NCBI RefSeq assembly: GCF_019443425.1
Contig: NZ_CP080382.1
Span: 2,728,001-2,792,000 of the forward strand
Origin: Arthrobacter sp. PAMC25284
GTDB lineage: Bacteria; Actinomycetota; Actinomycetes; Actinomycetales; Micrococcaceae
Direction: 5' to 3'
Length of the DNA stretch: 64,000 nucleotides
This document shows positions 17,210 to 27,384 of this stretch, piece after piece; within the stretch, counting starts at the first letter, position 1, and each line of letters opens with the position of its first letter. The notes under the pieces are model-generated. The model saw only the letters and a list, made by a program, of their open reading frames with translations, did not search any database and had not been told where the DNA came from. Both the position numbers and the translations under genes were made by a program.

Positions 17210-18202
17210 TCAGAAGTTCAGAAGCGGGGTGACCTTGACGGTGTCGCCCGCGATGTCCAGGCGTGTGGTGAAACTGAATTCATGGACTTCATTGAGATCC
17301 GTAACGATTCCACTGAACAAGTCCACCTGCCGGGCCTGGATGCGGGCCTTTCCGTTCAGTGGAGCCACGACCCAGCGGCCGCCGAAGGGCTCGATGCTGA
17401 CCGCCGGGTATTCGCTAATGCTCCAGTCAATGGTCCCGTCGACCACACGGTTGTAGGTGGCGTGATAAAACGGGCAGTCGGGCTGGAGCCGTTGTTGCTT
17501 ATCTGCCTCATCCGCGCAGGAGTCCAGGAACTCCTGGACCTTGCCGCTTACGGCGTCCTTCAGCCCGTCCGTGGCGTAGGTCAGGAGGTTGAGCGCTGGC
17601 GGGGGAGTGTCCCGGCCGGACAATGTGGTCCGGGTGGGTGCGGCCGCAAAGTATTGTCCGTTCAGAGAGGCCTCGTATTCGCCGGGGTAGAAAACAGCAA
17701 AGGAGTTGCGGCCGCTGGGCATGTTCACCGGGACTCCGTTCAGCGAGGCCTCGTTGGAGTTCACGACGGTCACGTCCAGGACGGGGAGCGAGGCCGGGAC
17801 GAATGACCACTTGCTGAAGAAGAGCCACCGGGTCCCGGTGCGTTCGAGCAAAAATTCGGTGTGCAGTTCGCTGCCGTTGATGGAGTAATCCATCGGAACC
17901 ATAACCTGGTTCCCGCTGCGGTTCTCCGCATCGCCGAACCTGGCGTCCGTGATGTTTGAGGCAGCTGTCTGCAATGCGGTCCCGTCCAGCATTGACGCAC
18001 TGCCCTGCGGCACCGAAGCGTTCAGCAGTCCGAGAGCCTTGGCCCCCTCGCCCTTCTGCAATGCCGCAACGTACTCGCGGACGGGCTGCTGCGGGCCGGC
18101 GACGGAAGTATTGACCAGATAAATTGAAAAGATGGCCGCGGCCACGGCAAGCATCAGGCCCAGCAGCCATATGGCCGCCAGCCTGATTAACCCCTGACTC
18201 AT
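17210..18202 (-). CDS. Membrane-anchored protein of unknown function
   Basis: I do not recognise a family for this 330-residue protein. One hydrophobic N-terminal segment (IRLAAIWLLGLMLAVAAAIF, about 5-25) looks like a signal anchor or uncleaved signal. The rest is soluble and presumably outside the membrane, with two DUF4878-like halves (REYVAALQKGEGAKALGLLN, and the later NSFAVFYPGEYEASLNGQYF segment). Two cysteines (DSCADEADKQQRLQPDCPFY) could form a disulfide. The ATG at 18202 has AAGG upstream; a GTG two codons earlier is an alternative. It lies upstream of the 17075-17120 terminator on the opposite strand and about 110 bp from the HerA-like gene. Confidence 0.8.
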   Translation of the reverse strand: MSQGLIRLAAIWLLGLMLAVAAAIFSIYLVNTSVAGPQQPVREYVAALQKGEGAKALGLLNASVPQGSASMLDGTALQTAASNITDARFGDAENRSGNQVMVPMDYSINGSELHTEFLLERTGTRWLFFSKWSFVPASLPVLDVTVVNSNEASLNGVPVNMPSGRNSFAVFYPGEYEASLNGQYFAAAPTRTTLSGRDTPPPALNLLTYATDGLKDAVSGKVQEFLDSCADEADKQQRLQPDCPFYHATYNRVVDGTIDWSISEYPAVSIEPFGGRWVVAPLNGKARIQARQVDLFSGIVTDLNEVHEFSFTTRLDIAGDTVKVTPLLNF

Positions 18203-18313
18203 TTGCACTTACCTTACGTTACCTGCACGCTGCACAAAGCCGGGTGTTGCGGTGACGCTGGCACCATTGGGTGTGACCGCCCGGGCGGCCATCTCAAGGC
18301 CGCGGAGATGCGG

Positions 18314-20054
18314 TTAGCGGCGCCGGCGGCGCCGCGACGACGTACCGAAGACCCCGCGGAGCAACTCCCGGCCCAACTGGGTTCCGAGCGAACGCGCCAT
18401 GCTTTTGAGTCCTCCGCCGAAGACTCCGCCAAGCACACCGTCGACGTCGCCCGCGGCGTTGGAGTCCGGCCGGGGCTGCCGGGGTGCGGGTGCTGCGCGG
18501 CCGGTTGACGGCGCGGGTGCCGGTGATGGCGCCGGGGCAGAACGGCGGCTGGGGCGGCCCAGGATCTCTTCCTCGATCCGCCGTGCCTCGGCATCCACGC
18601 TGCCAGGATCGACGACGTCACGGCTGCCGGCGTCATGACTGGCGGAGCGGCCACTGTCCCGGACCGTTCCGCTGTTTCCGGCGCCGCCGTCACCGGCCGC
18701 AGGGCCTTTGCCGAGCTTTTCAAACGCCGAGACGTTGTCCACCGCCGTGCCGTAGGCAGGGAGCAGGCCGGAAGCGGCCACGATGCTGGCGATCAAGGCA
18801 TCCTCGCTGGGGCCCATGGCGGACTCCGGGGCGCGCATCCGGGTCAGGGCGACTGGCGTTGGCGCCCCGCGTTCATTCATCACAGTGATGACCGCTTCAC
18901 CGATCCCGGCCGTGGTGAGCGTTTCCGCAAGGTCGTAGTCGCTGATCGGAAACGTGGAGACCGTGGCTTTGAGTGCCTTGGCGTCGTCCGGCGTGAAGGC
19001 GCGCAGGGCATGCTGGATCCGGTTGGCGAGCTGCCCCAGCACGTCGCCCGGGACATCCTTAGGGGTCTGGGTTACGAAGAAAATGCCGACGCCCTTGGAC
19101 CGGATCAGCCGGACCGTCGTGGTGATGGCATCGAGGAAAGCCCTGGACGCGTCCTTGAACAGCAGGTGGGGCCTCGTCCAGGAAGAACACGAGTTTGGGT
19201 TTGTCCAGGTCGCCGACCTCCGGCAGGTCCTCGAAGAGATCCGCCAGCAGCCACATCAGGAACGTAGAGAACAGCAGGGGTTTGGTCTGCAGCGTCGGCA
19301 GTTCCAGGCAGCTGACGATGCCATGCCCGTCCGCGGTAGTGCGCAGCAGTTCGGCGGTGTTGAACTCCGGCTCGCCGAAGAATTTCTCCATGCCCTGCGC
19401 CTCAAGGGTGATGAGTTCGCGAAGGATGACTCCGGCGGTGGCCTTCGAGAGACCGCCCAGCTCCTCGAGTTTCTCTTTTCCCTCGTCGGAGGTAAGGAAC
19501 TGGATGACCGCGCGCAGATCCTTAAGGTCGATAAGTTCCAGGTTGTTCTTGTCGGCGAAGTGGAAGATCAGCTGCAGACTGGATTCCTGGGTGTCGTTGA
19601 GCTCCATGATCCGGGAAAGCAGGATGGGCCCGAACGAGGTGATGGTGGCGCGGACCGGAATTCCGTGGCCGTCCCCGCCGAGGGCCAGGAATTCCACCGG
19701 GAACACCCTGCCGGACCACGGCTGGCCGATGCTCGCGGTCCGGGCCAGTAGCTTTTCGCTTCCCGTGGCGGCCGTGGCGAGCCCGGACAGGTCGCCCTTG
19801 ATGTCGGCCAGAAAGACCGGGACCCCGGCGGCGGACAGCTGTTCGGCCATCATGTGCAGCGTGACGGTCTTGCCGGTCCCGGTGGCCCCCGCGACGAGAC
19901 CGTGCCGGTTCATCATCGCCAGGGGGAGCCGGACCTTGGCATCCTTGTGCAGCTCGCCGTCGACGATCGCTGCGCCGAGTTCAATCGTGGGTCCGTCCAG
20001 GGTGTAGCCCTGCTGGATGGTGGCGACTTTGTCGGCAGTTGATTTGATGGCCAT
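18314..20054 (-). pseudogene. HerA-like (DUF853) ATPase, frameshifted
   Basis: Corrected for one base, the product is about 579 residues, normal for the DUF853/YjgR group of HerA-FtsK-related ATPases. The Walker A motif is GATGTGKT (56-63) and the Walker B segment is KLVFFLDEA. The reading frame breaks in the G4 run at 19168-19171. Upstream ends FFLDEAP, and the expected continuation HLLFKDASRAFLDAIT reads only if one G is removed. Downstream the frame continues with DVLGQLANRIQHALRAFTPD and a Pro/Ser/Ala-rich linker, ending GVFGTSSRRRRRR, a basic tail. The ATG at 20054 begins MAIKSTADKV. Function is probably DNA translocation or processing, but the exact role in bacteria is not established. 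Confidence 0.87.
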
Positions 20055-20065
20055 GCGGCCAGCAT

Positions 20066-20094
20066 AGCCGGGTCCGGGAGCTCCGGACCCGGCT
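20066..20094. other. Intergenic hairpin between the DJ-1-like and HerA-like genes
   Basis: A perfect 12-bp inverted repeat, AGCCGGGTCCGG with CCGGACCCGGCT, has loop GAGCT. There is no T run on either side, so it may act as an attenuator or mRNA-stabilising stem rather than a strong terminator. Confidence 0.7.
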
Positions 20095-20104
20095 GCGGCA
20101 GCTC

Positions 20105-20806
20105 TTATTCGGCGAGGGCCTTGATGACTTCCTTGGCCACGTCCTCGCTGGACTGCGGGTTCTGGCCGCTGATCAGGTTCCCATCGCGGACCACATTGGA
20201 GCCCCAGGCGGCGCCGTTTTCGACGACGGCGCCGTTGTCCTTCAGGACCTCCTCGACGAACCACGGCGTGTTGGGCCCGGTACCGCCGTTGAGTTCTTCC
20301 TCGTCCGTGAAGACAGTCAGCCGGCGGCCCGCAAAAGCGTAGCTGCCGTCGCTGGCCTTGGCGCTCAGCAGGCCGGCGGGGCCGTGGCAGAACGGTGCAA
20401 TGACCTTGCCGGCCTTGTCGGCGGCTACCAGCACGCGGCCGAGGTCCGCGTCCTGGAACAGGTCGGCCATGGGGCCGTGGCCACCGGGCATCACAACGGC
20501 ATCGTAAGAGCCGGGATCGACGTCGGCCAGCACCAGTGGTGCGGACAGCTCGGCGTCGATGGCGTCAATGTAATTCCGGAAACCGTCCGCCCGCTCCTGG
20601 CCGCCAGCCGATTCGGCGGCGAGGCTGACCTGATCGACGGTGGGCTTGACGCCGGAGGGGGTGGCGATGTGAACGGTGTGGCCGGCGTTGACCAGCATCT
20701 GATGCGAGACGACCAGTTCCTCCGCCCAATAGCCGGTGGGGTGTTCGCTGCCGTCGCGCATGGTGAGGGAATCGGCGCCGGATACGACCATCAGAATATT
20801 AGCCAT
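20105..20806 (-). CDS. DJ-1/PfpI-family protein (type 1 glutamine amidotransferase-like; Hsp31-type)
   Basis: The 233-residue single-domain protein has the DJ-1/PfpI nucleophile elbow APFCHGPAGLL with Cys140-His141, and the VVMPGGHGPMADL segment. The N-terminal part with TGYWAEELVV (Glu near 29-30) is typical of the Hsp31/glyoxalase III-like branch. Related proteins act as chaperones, deglycases or glutathione-independent glyoxalases against methylglyoxal. The substrate here is not determined. AGGAG lies before the ATG. It is transcribed toward the HerA-like gene, 50 bp away. Confidence 0.9.
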   Translation of the reverse strand: MANILMVVSGADSLTMRDGSEHPTGYWAEELVVSHQMLVNAGHTVHIATPSGVKPTVDQVSLAAESAGGQERADGFRNYIDAIDAELSAPLVLADVDPGSYDAVVMPGGHGPMADLFQDADLGRVLVAADKAGKVIAPFCHGPAGLLSAKASDGSYAFAGRRLTVFTDEEELNGGTGPNTPWFVEEVLKDNGAVVENGAAWGSNVVRDGNLISGQNPQSSEDVAKEVIKALAE

Positions 20807-21055
20807 GGTGTTGCTCCTGTTCTGCCGGTGCCCGGGAGGACCGGCGAAGAGTGGATAGCGGGAGGCCGGATTGCAGCATCCGTGCAGTTGCGTCCAGCCG
20901 GATATGGCTGTTCGCGGATGCGGTGGGTTCTTGTGGCTCCCAGAGGCGGCAACTCCTTCGCGGCCGGGACTATTCCGCCCGGTGCCGCCTCCATGTATTC
21001 CGTTCGGGCCATGCCGAGGTTACCGGGGCTCCCTGCCGGGCGGAGATTGCCGCCC

Positions 21056-21061
21056 TAGACT
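21056..21061 (+). promoter_or_regulatory. -10 element (TAGACT) of a leaderless promoter
   Basis: TAGACT ends 7 nt before the A of the ATG at 21068, so transcription should start at the start codon. No Shine-Dalgarno sequence is present. Confidence 0.55.
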
Positions 21062-21067
21062 GGGGGC

Positions 21068-21874
21068 ATGCTCTCATCCATGGCACGGCTTGCACTCACG
21101 GTGACCACTGCCCTCGGCCTCGTCTTGGCGGGCGTCGGCCCGGTCTCTGCCGCACCGGAACGGTCCGCTGATGTGGTCGGCGTTGACGTGTCCTGGCCGC
21201 AGTGCGGCCAGGACCTGCCCCGGCAGTTGTCATTCGCCGTGGTCGGCGTCAACAACGGTCTCGCCAACACCACGAACCCCTGCCTGGCGGATCAACTTGC
21301 ATGGGCGGGCACAGCAACGAAGAACGCGCCCAGTTCGGTGCAGCCGCGGGTGGCCCTCTACGTCAACACCGCCAATCCCGGGCTTCAGGGTTCATGGTGG
21401 CCCAAATCGAATACGTACAAGGGCAAACGGGTGAGCAACCCGTACGGCAACTGCGCGTTGCGCACGTTCAAGGCCTGCTCCTACATGTACGGCTACGCGA
21501 AGGCCTACGACGACGCCAAACTCCGCGGAGTCACGAATCCGGCGTCGTACTTGTGGTGGCTGGATGTGGAGACGGAAAACAGCTGGCAGCGAAACAAAGC
21601 AGCCAACGTTGCCGTCCTCGAGGGGATGGCTGTGTACTTCAAGAGCATTGGCGCCCCCGTGGGGATCTATTCGACCGGGTACCAGTGGAACCAGATCGCG
21701 GGCACCGTCAAATCCACAAGCCCGCTGGCCGGGCTGCCCAGCTGGCTGGCAGGCGCCCGGTCACGCTCGGACGCTGAGGCGAAGTGCTCCCTTCCCGCGC
21801 TCACCCCCCGCAGCCGGGTCTCGATGGTGCAGTACATTTCCAAGGGACTCGACTACAACGTCTCCTGCAGCTGA
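21068..21874 (+). CDS. Secreted GH25-like/DUF1906-type TIM-barrel protein
   Basis: This 268-residue protein has a Sec signal peptide (MLSSMARLALTVTTALGLVL, cleavage near VSAAPE). The mature part has the features of glycoside hydrolase 25-like proteins: VVGVDVSWPQCGQ at the first strand, ASYLWWLDVETENSW carrying a candidate acidic pair, and GAPVGIYSTGYQWNQI. It has six cysteines in its mature part, including CALRTFKAC, likely disulfides outside the cell. Cell-wall hydrolysis is possible but not shown. There is no ribosome-binding site, and a TAGACT element immediately upstream suggests a leaderless mRNA. Confidence 0.82.
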   Translation: MLSSMARLALTVTTALGLVLAGVGPVSAAPERSADVVGVDVSWPQCGQDLPRQLSFAVVGVNNGLANTTNPCLADQLAWAGTATKNAPSSVQPRVALYVNTANPGLQGSWWPKSNTYKGKRVSNPYGNCALRTFKACSYMYGYAKAYDDAKLRGVTNPASYLWWLDVETENSWQRNKAANVAVLEGMAVYFKSIGAPVGIYSTGYQWNQIAGTVKSTSPLAGLPSWLAGARSRSDAEAKCSLPALTPRSRVSMVQYISKGLDYNVSCS

Positions 21875-22067
21875 GGTCCCGTTTGCGGTGCGGTGCATGG
21901 CGCTAAGCGCAGTGACGTGCGGCCTGACCCGGTGCGGCCTGCATCCTCGGGCGGGGCGGAAGAAATAACCCGGGACCGGCCGTGGTTGTCGTTGATGTGC
22001 CCCGTGCCCGAACCCCTGCGGGGTCGTCACGGGCGCTGACATCCCCGCAATGAAAGGCCGGTTTTCC

Positions 22068-23057
22068 GTGACTGTTCCGCTTTCCATCCTTGACCTGGCT
22101 ACCATCGCCAGAGGCCAGACGGCGGCGGAAAGCTTCGCCGGCAGCGTCGCCATGGCACAGCTTGCCGAGGAACTGGGCTACCGGAGGATCTGGTACGCGG
22201 AGCACCACAATATGTCCGCGATCGCCTCCTCCGCAACCAGCGTCCTGATTGCCCACGTTGCCGCGCACACCGCCAGCATCCGTCTCGGTGCCGGGGGCGT
22301 CATGTTGCCCAATCACTCCCCGCTGACCATCGCCGAACAGTTCGGCACCCTGGAAACACTGCACCCGGGCCGGATCGACCTGGGCCTGGGCCGGGCCCCC
22401 GGCAGCGACCAGAACACGATGCGCGCCCTCCGCCGTGACCCTGCCTCTTCGGACAGCTTCCCGCAGGACGTGCTGGAACTTCAGGGCTACCTGACTGGCC
22501 CCACCCGCATCGCCGGCGTGGAAGCCGTCCCCGGCAAGGGCACGGACGTGCCGCTGTACATCCTGGGATCGTCGTTGTTCGGAGCCAAACTGGCCGCCCA
22601 GCTGGGCCTGCCCTACGCCTTCGCCTCGCACTTCGCGCCGAACGCCCTGGAGGACGCCGTCGCTGCCTACCGGCGCGATTTCAGGCCCTCGGCACAGCTT
22701 GATGCGCCGCATGTGATCGCCGGCGTCAACGTCATCGCCGCGGATTCCGCGGCCGAGGCGCAGTCCATGTTCCAGGCGACCAAGCGGGCGCGCGTGTCGC
22801 TTTTCTTCGGCAACGGCAGGGTGTTCAGCGATGACGAGGCGGACATGATTCTGGACTCGCCACAGGGCCAACATTTGTCCCAGATGATGACGTACTCGGC
22901 CGTCGGCACACCGGACGCCGTGCGGGAGTATCTGGACGGTTTTTCTGCGCACGCCGACGCCGACGAACTGATCGTCGCGCACCAGAGCACGGGCACGGAG
23001 GGCAGGCTTCGTTCCGTGCAGCTCTTGGCCGAGGCCGCCGGGCTCGTCCGGGTATAG
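22068..23057 (+). CDS. LLM-class flavin-dependent oxidoreductase (luciferase-like monooxygenase)
   Basis: A bacterial-luciferase-like TIM barrel of about 329 residues. Typical segments are [66 protein letters not shown] and the C-terminal [14 protein letters not shown]. It matches the group 1 family (MsnO8-like) that uses FMNH2 and oxygen. The substrate is unknown. The GTG at 22068 is chosen because GAAAGG lies 10 nt before it; an ATG six codons upstream (22050) is the alternative. Its stop is 10 bp from the convergent galT stop. Confidence 0.9.
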   Translation: MTVPLSILDLATIARGQTAAESFAGSVAMAQLAEELGYRRIWYAEHHNMSAIASSATSVLIAHVAAHTASIRLGAGGVMLPNHSPLTIAEQFGTLETLHPGRIDLGLGRAPGSDQNTMRALRRDPASSDSFPQDVLELQGYLTGPTRIAGVEAVPGKGTDVPLYILGSSLFGAKLAAQLGLPYAFASHFAPNALEDAVAAYRRDFRPSAQLDAPHVIAGVNVIAADSAAEAQSMFQATKRARVSLFFGNGRVFSDDEADMILDSPQGQHLSQMMTYSAVGTPDAVREYLDGFSAHADADELIVAHQSTGTEGRLRSVQLLAEAAGLVRV

Positions 23058-23067
23058 AACGGCCCGG

Positions 23068-24183
23068 TCAGCGGGCCGGATGGAGGCCCGCCAGGGCCTC
23101 CCGCAGCCGTGCGGCGGACGTTTCCGGCGGGATGTCCGCAATGAAGGCACCCATCGCAGCTTCCGACCCGGCCAGGAACTTCAGCTTCGATTCCTCGCGG
23201 CGCGGTGAGGTCAGCTGGAGCATCAGCCGGATATCGTCCCGGTGGGTGTGCACCGGCGCCTGGTGCCAGGCTGAGATGTAGGGCGTCGGCGTTGTGTACA
23301 GGGCATCCACGCCCCGCAGGATTTCGCCGTACAGCCGGGAAAACTCGTCGCGTTCCCCGGCGGTGGTGGCCGCGAGGTCAGGCACATGCCGGTGCGGGAG
23401 GATATGGATTTCCAGCGGCCAGCGGGCCGCAAAGGGCACGAATGCGGTCCAATGCTCGCCCGCCAGGACCACCCGCCCGGATCTCTGCTCGGAGGCCAGG
23501 ATGTCCTCGAAGAGCGTCGGTCCGTAGCTCTCCACCGAGCGGATCAGCTGCGCTGTCCGCGGCGTGATGAACGGGTAGGCGTAGATCTGCCCGTGCGGGT
23601 GGTGCAGGGTGACCCCGATGGCCTCGCCGCGGTTTTCGAACGGGAATACCTGCTGGACCCCGGGCAGGGCGGATAGCGCAGCCGTCCGGTCCGCCCAGGC
23701 CTCCACGACGGTCCGCATCCGGGACTCTGACATTCCGCCGAGCGAGCCGGTGTGTTCGGGCGAAAAGCACACGACCTCGCAACGGCCCACGGACATCCGG
23801 CTGCGTCCCAGACCGATCGCGTCCAGGTCTTCCAGCCCGGCAGGGGCGTCCGGTCCCGTCAGCTCCGGTCCGAAAGACGGTGACTTGTTTTCAAAGACGG
23901 CCACGTCGTACTGGCTGGGGACCTCGGAGAGATTGTCCGCCGTCGCCGGGGCCAGCGGATCCAGGTGCGCCGGCGGCAACATCACGCGGTTCTGCCGGGC
24001 CGACGCCACCGTAATCCATTCGCCGGTCAGGACGTCCTGGCGCATCGACGCCGTCGGCGGGCGCACTGCCGGTTCGCGCAGGTCGGGGCCCCGCTCCGGG
24101 GAAAGGGCCGTGTCGGCGTCATCGAAGTAAATGATGTCGCGCCCGTCGGAGAGCGTGAACTCCCGCTTGGTGATGCCGGCCAT
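23068..24183 (-). CDS. galT: Galactose-1-phosphate uridylyltransferase
   Basis: The 371-residue enzyme transfers UMP from UDP-glucose to galactose-1-phosphate in the Leloir pathway. The HIT-superfamily active site is HHPHGQIYAYPF, with His195-Pro-His197 and Gln199; His197 is the expected nucleophile. The C-terminal half carries EIHILPHRHVPDL and SAWHQAPVH metal/substrate residues. It is the last gene of the alpha-galactoside operon, one base after the alpha-galactosidase stop. That placement suggests direct channelling of released galactose. galK and galE are not in this window. Confidence 0.95.
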   Translation of the reverse strand: MAGITKREFTLSDGRDIIYFDDADTALSPERGPDLREPAVRPPTASMRQDVLTGEWITVASARQNRVMLPPAHLDPLAPATADNLSEVPSQYDVAVFENKSPSFGPELTGPDAPAGLEDLDAIGLGRSRMSVGRCEVVCFSPEHTGSLGGMSESRMRTVVEAWADRTAALSALPGVQQVFPFENRGEAIGVTLHHPHGQIYAYPFITPRTAQLIRSVESYGPTLFEDILASEQRSGRVVLAGEHWTAFVPFAARWPLEIHILPHRHVPDLAATTAGERDEFSRLYGEILRGVDALYTTPTPYISAWHQAPVHTHRDDIRLMLQLTSPRREESKLKFLAGSEAAMGAFIADIPPETSAARLREALAGLHPAR

Positions 24184-24184
24184 G

Positions 24185-26431
24185 CTAGCCGCGCTTTCCG
24201 GCTGCTTCAGGACTTGCAGTGCCAGGTGGCGTAACCGCGCGGACGCTCAGGAGAACCCCGTGTTCCGGGTTCAGGACCGGCATCGGCAGCCCGGCTTCGG
24301 CCAGGAACCGGCCGCTGGCTTCGATGCCGGAGGACACCCACGCCGGGGGCGCAACCTGCGTAAAGGTATGGCCCTGGCCGGCGGCCGGGTACACCAGTTC
24401 CACGCGGTAGTTCGTCTCGGGTGTCAGGCCGGGCAGGGCCACCTGTCCGGGAACCTCGGAGAACGAAGTTGCCACGGACACGAGCGCGAACAGCGCCTCG
24501 CTGCCGTCGGGGGAGACGACGCCGTGCAGCAGCAGGGACGGATCGGGCTCGTCCGCCCGGACCATCCGGCCGCTGTGCAGCAGGCCGCGCCGGTCCTTGT
24601 AGAGTGCGATCGCCGCGGCCAGTTCCTTGCGCTCGCCGTCGTTGAGCTGGCGAAGATCCCACTCCATGCCGAAGTGGCCGAAGAGTGCGGTGATGGCGCG
24701 GAAGGACAGTTCGTGGGTGCGGGCCGTGGTGTGCGAGGTGGTGGGGCCGATGTGCGAGCCGACGAGTTCAGGCGGCACCACCATTCCGGTCCACCGCTGG
24801 ATCGTCTGGCGTTCCAGCGCATCGTTGCAGTCTGAACCCCAGACCCGGTCTGTGCGTTCAAGGATGCCGAGATCCACACGGGCCCCGCCGGAGGAGCAGC
24901 TCTCGATCTCGACGCCGGGATGGGCCTTGCGCAGTTCATCCAGCAAGCGGTACACGGCCAGTGTCTGGGCGTGGACCGACGCGGCGCCGTCATGGCCCAT
25001 TTCGGTCAGGTCCCGGTTCTGGTCCCATTTCAGGTAGCTGATCCGGTTGGTGCTAAGGAGATCGTCCAGCCGGTCATAGATGTACTGCCAGGCGTCGGGG
25101 TTGACCAGGTCGAGGACCTGCTGGTTCCGCCAGCGTTCCGGCAGCCGGCCCGTCGAATCGTCCGGCCGTGCCGGGCCCGAGATCCAGTCCGGGTGGGCGC
25201 GGGCCAGGTCGGAATCCTCGTTGATCATTTCGGGTTCCACCCACAGTCCGAATTCCATGCCGTGCGCGGTGACCGCGTCAATCAGGGGGGCCAGGCCGTC
25301 CGGCCAGAGGCCCTCGTCCACGTACCAGTCGCCGAGGCCGGCCTGGTCGTTGCGGCGGTGCCGGAACCAGCCGTCGTCGAGGACGTAGCGTTCGACGCCG
25401 AGCGCGGCGGCGGACTCGGCCAGCTCCAGCAGGATCGGCAGCCGGTGGTCGAAGTAGACCGCTTCCCAGACGTTCAGCACAACGGGCCGGGGCTTGCCCG
25501 ACCGCACGCCGGGGTGGTGCGGGCGGGCCCGGAACCAGGCATAGAACGCCGCGCTGATGCCGTCCAGGCCGGCATCCGAGAAGGCGGCGAAGAGCCACGG
25601 CGTTTCGTACGTGCCGCCCGGTTCAAGCGTGACTTCGGCCGGGCCGAGCAGTTCGGAGGCTCCGAGAACAGTCCGGCCGTCACCGATCGTGTCCACGAAG
25701 CTCTCGTGGTTTCCGCTCCAGCCCAGGTGCACGGCCCAGACCTGGCCGTGCCGGTTGCCGAAGTTGGCGGTCCCCGCGGCCAGCAGCAGCGAGGCGTCGT
25801 GACCGGTGCGCCCGTGCCGGCCGGAGCGTACCCAGGTGCCTTGCCGCAGCGGGAGCCGCTGCGGGTGGGATTCCCGGCACCAGCGGCCGGTAAGGTCCAG
25901 GATTTCCGTGGCGGGCCGTCCCACCGGCAGGGTCAGGGCCAGCTCTTCGAGCGAGTAGTTGCCGTAGCCGTCGTTGGTCAGGGTGTGGCGGAGCTGCACC
26001 AGCCCGCCGTCGTTGATGCGGAGCTCGGTCCGGACCGTGATTCCGGCGTCGTCGTCGGCCTGCGTGATAACGGCGGCACTTGCTGTCCCGCCTTCTTCAA
26101 CCGTCGCCGACACGGCGCGAAGGCGGGCCGAGAAGGCCTGGCCGTCACGGTGGCCGCGGAGGCCCGGGCGTCCGCGCCAGCCGGACGACCCCTGTGGGAT
26201 CAGGCCCAGTGTCACGGGAATATCCAGGGACGACGGCGCCACGGGTGACCCCAGGAGGGACAGGTCCGGGAGGTCTGGGCCCAAATCGGCACCGAAGTGC
26301 AGCACAGCCGGCTCCCCGGTGCTGAAATCGATCAGCAGCGCCGCCCCCGAGCGCCGCAGGTAGAGCGGCTCAAGGGCGGTGGTGCCGGCAGGAAGGGTGG
26401 CTTGCAGGGCGTTCAAAGCAGCTCCAGGCAT
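24185..26431 (-). CDS. Alpha-galactosidase, GH36 family
   Basis: The 748-residue enzyme would release galactose from raffinose-type oligosaccharides or melibiose. An N-terminal beta-sandwich (about 1-320) precedes a TIM barrel with VLDDGWFRHRRND, WVEPEMINEDSDL and SYLKWDQNRDLTE. Asp470 in KWDQNRD is the expected nucleophile. The acid/base Asp is in the SDCND segment (about 533-537), after ESCSSGGARVDLGIL. It lies between the DeoR regulator (72 bp upstream) and galT (one base downstream). No signal peptide is visible, so it acts on imported sugar. Confidence 0.95.
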   Translation of the reverse strand: MPGAALNALQATLPAGTTALEPLYLRRSGAALLIDFSTGEPAVLHFGADLGPDLPDLSLLGSPVAPSSLDIPVTLGLIPQGSSGWRGRPGLRGHRDGQAFSARLRAVSATVEEGGTASAAVITQADDDAGITVRTELRINDGGLVQLRHTLTNDGYGNYSLEELALTLPVGRPATEILDLTGRWCRESHPQRLPLRQGTWVRSGRHGRTGHDASLLLAAGTANFGNRHGQVWAVHLGWSGNHESFVDTIGDGRTVLGASELLGPAEVTLEPGGTYETPWLFAAFSDAGLDGISAAFYAWFRARPHHPGVRSGKPRPVVLNVWEAVYFDHRLPILLELAESAAALGVERYVLDDGWFRHRRNDQAGLGDWYVDEGLWPDGLAPLIDAVTAHGMEFGLWVEPEMINEDSDLARAHPDWISGPARPDDSTGRLPERWRNQQVLDLVNPDAWQYIYDRLDDLLSTNRISYLKWDQNRDLTEMGHDGAASVHAQTLAVYRLLDELRKAHPGVEIESCSSGGARVDLGILERTDRVWGSDCNDALERQTIQRWTGMVVPPELVGSHIGPTTSHTTARTHELSFRAITALFGHFGMEWDLRQLNDGERKELAAAIALYKDRRGLLHSGRMVRADEPDPSLLLHGVVSPDGSEALFALVSVATSFSEVPGQVALPGLTPETNYRVELVYPAAGQGHTFTQVAPPAWVSSGIEASGRFLAEAGLPMPVLNPEHGVLLSVRAVTPPGTASPEAAGKRG

Positions 26432-26503
26432 GGTTGTCAGGCGGTGTTCGCCCGGTTCGGCAGGGGTGCGGGGATTAAAAGTGTGGGTGCAGGGTATTGC
26501 GGG

Positions 26504-27286
26504 TCAGCCGGCGGCGCTGACGGTGGCGAGGCGCAGCCGTCCGACGCGTTCGCCGAGGATGCGCCGTGCTTCGCCGGGGAGACGGTCGTCGCTGATGAGC
26601 TCGTCGGCGTCCTCCAGGCCCGCGAAGCTGCTGATGCCCAGGGTGCCCCATTTGGTGTGATCGGCCAGGACCACGACGCGGCGGGCCGCGGCAACGAAGG
26701 CCCGGTTGGTTTCGGCTTCCAACACGTTCGGTGTGGTGAAGCCGGCCTCGGCGTCCACGCCGTGGACGCCGAGGAAGAGCACATCGAGGTGAAGCTGGTG
26801 CAGGGCGGCGGTGGCGAGCGGCCCGACCAGCGCGTCGGACGGGGTGCGCTCGCCGCCGATAATGATCACCGTGGACTGCGAGCCGCCCTGCTGGAATACG
26901 TCGGCGATCCGGACCGAATTGGTGACGACGGTGATCCGCGGCCCGGTGGCGAGGATCTGGGCCAAAGCCCAGGTGGTGGTGCCGGCGCTGAGGCCCACCG
27001 CCATGCCCTCACGAACCTGGGCGGCGGCCTCCCCCGCGATTGCCATTTTTTCGGCCTGCAGTTCGGTCGCTTTGAGCTCAAAGCCGGGCTCGTGGGTGCC
27101 GACTCCGCCGGGCAGTTTCGCGCCGCCGTGGATTTTCTCCAGGGTGCCCGCCGCGTCCAGCGCCTCGATGTCCCGCCGGACCGTCATGAGCGAGACTCCC
27201 AGCAGTTTGGCCAGGTCGGCGACACGGACAATCCGTTCACGCTGGACCTCGGCAACAATGGCGGAATGGCGGGCTGCGGCGAGCAT
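26504..27286 (-). CDS. DeoR/GlpR-family transcriptional regulator of the alpha-galactoside operon
   Basis: The 260-residue protein has a DeoR winged helix at residues 1-60 (VADLAKLLGVSLMTVRRDIE) and a DeoRC sensor domain. The sensor contains GLSAGTTTWALAQIL, VVTNSVRIADVF and the IIIGGERTPSDALVGP phosphosugar pocket. AAGGA precedes the ATG. It lies inside the operon, 98 bp after the second permease stop. It is the best candidate to bind the palindrome at 30690-30705, though this is inferred. Confidence 0.93.
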   Translation of the reverse strand: MLAAARHSAIVAEVQRERIVRVADLAKLLGVSLMTVRRDIEALDAAGTLEKIHGGAKLPGGVGTHEPGFELKATELQAEKMAIAGEAAAQVREGMAVGLSAGTTTWALAQILATGPRITVVTNSVRIADVFQQGGSQSTVIIIGGERTPSDALVGPLATAALHQLHLDVLFLGVHGVDAEAGFTTPNVLEAETNRAFVAAARRVVVLADHTKWGTLGISSFAGLEDADELISDDRLPGEARRILGERVGRLRLATVSAAG

Positions 27287-27384
27287 CTTCGGTCCTTACT
27301 GGCTGTACTGACGGGGGGACATTGCAGGCGTTCCAGATCGCATCCTGGTGTGCTCCGTCGCAATGGGGGTGTTGCTGTCCACGA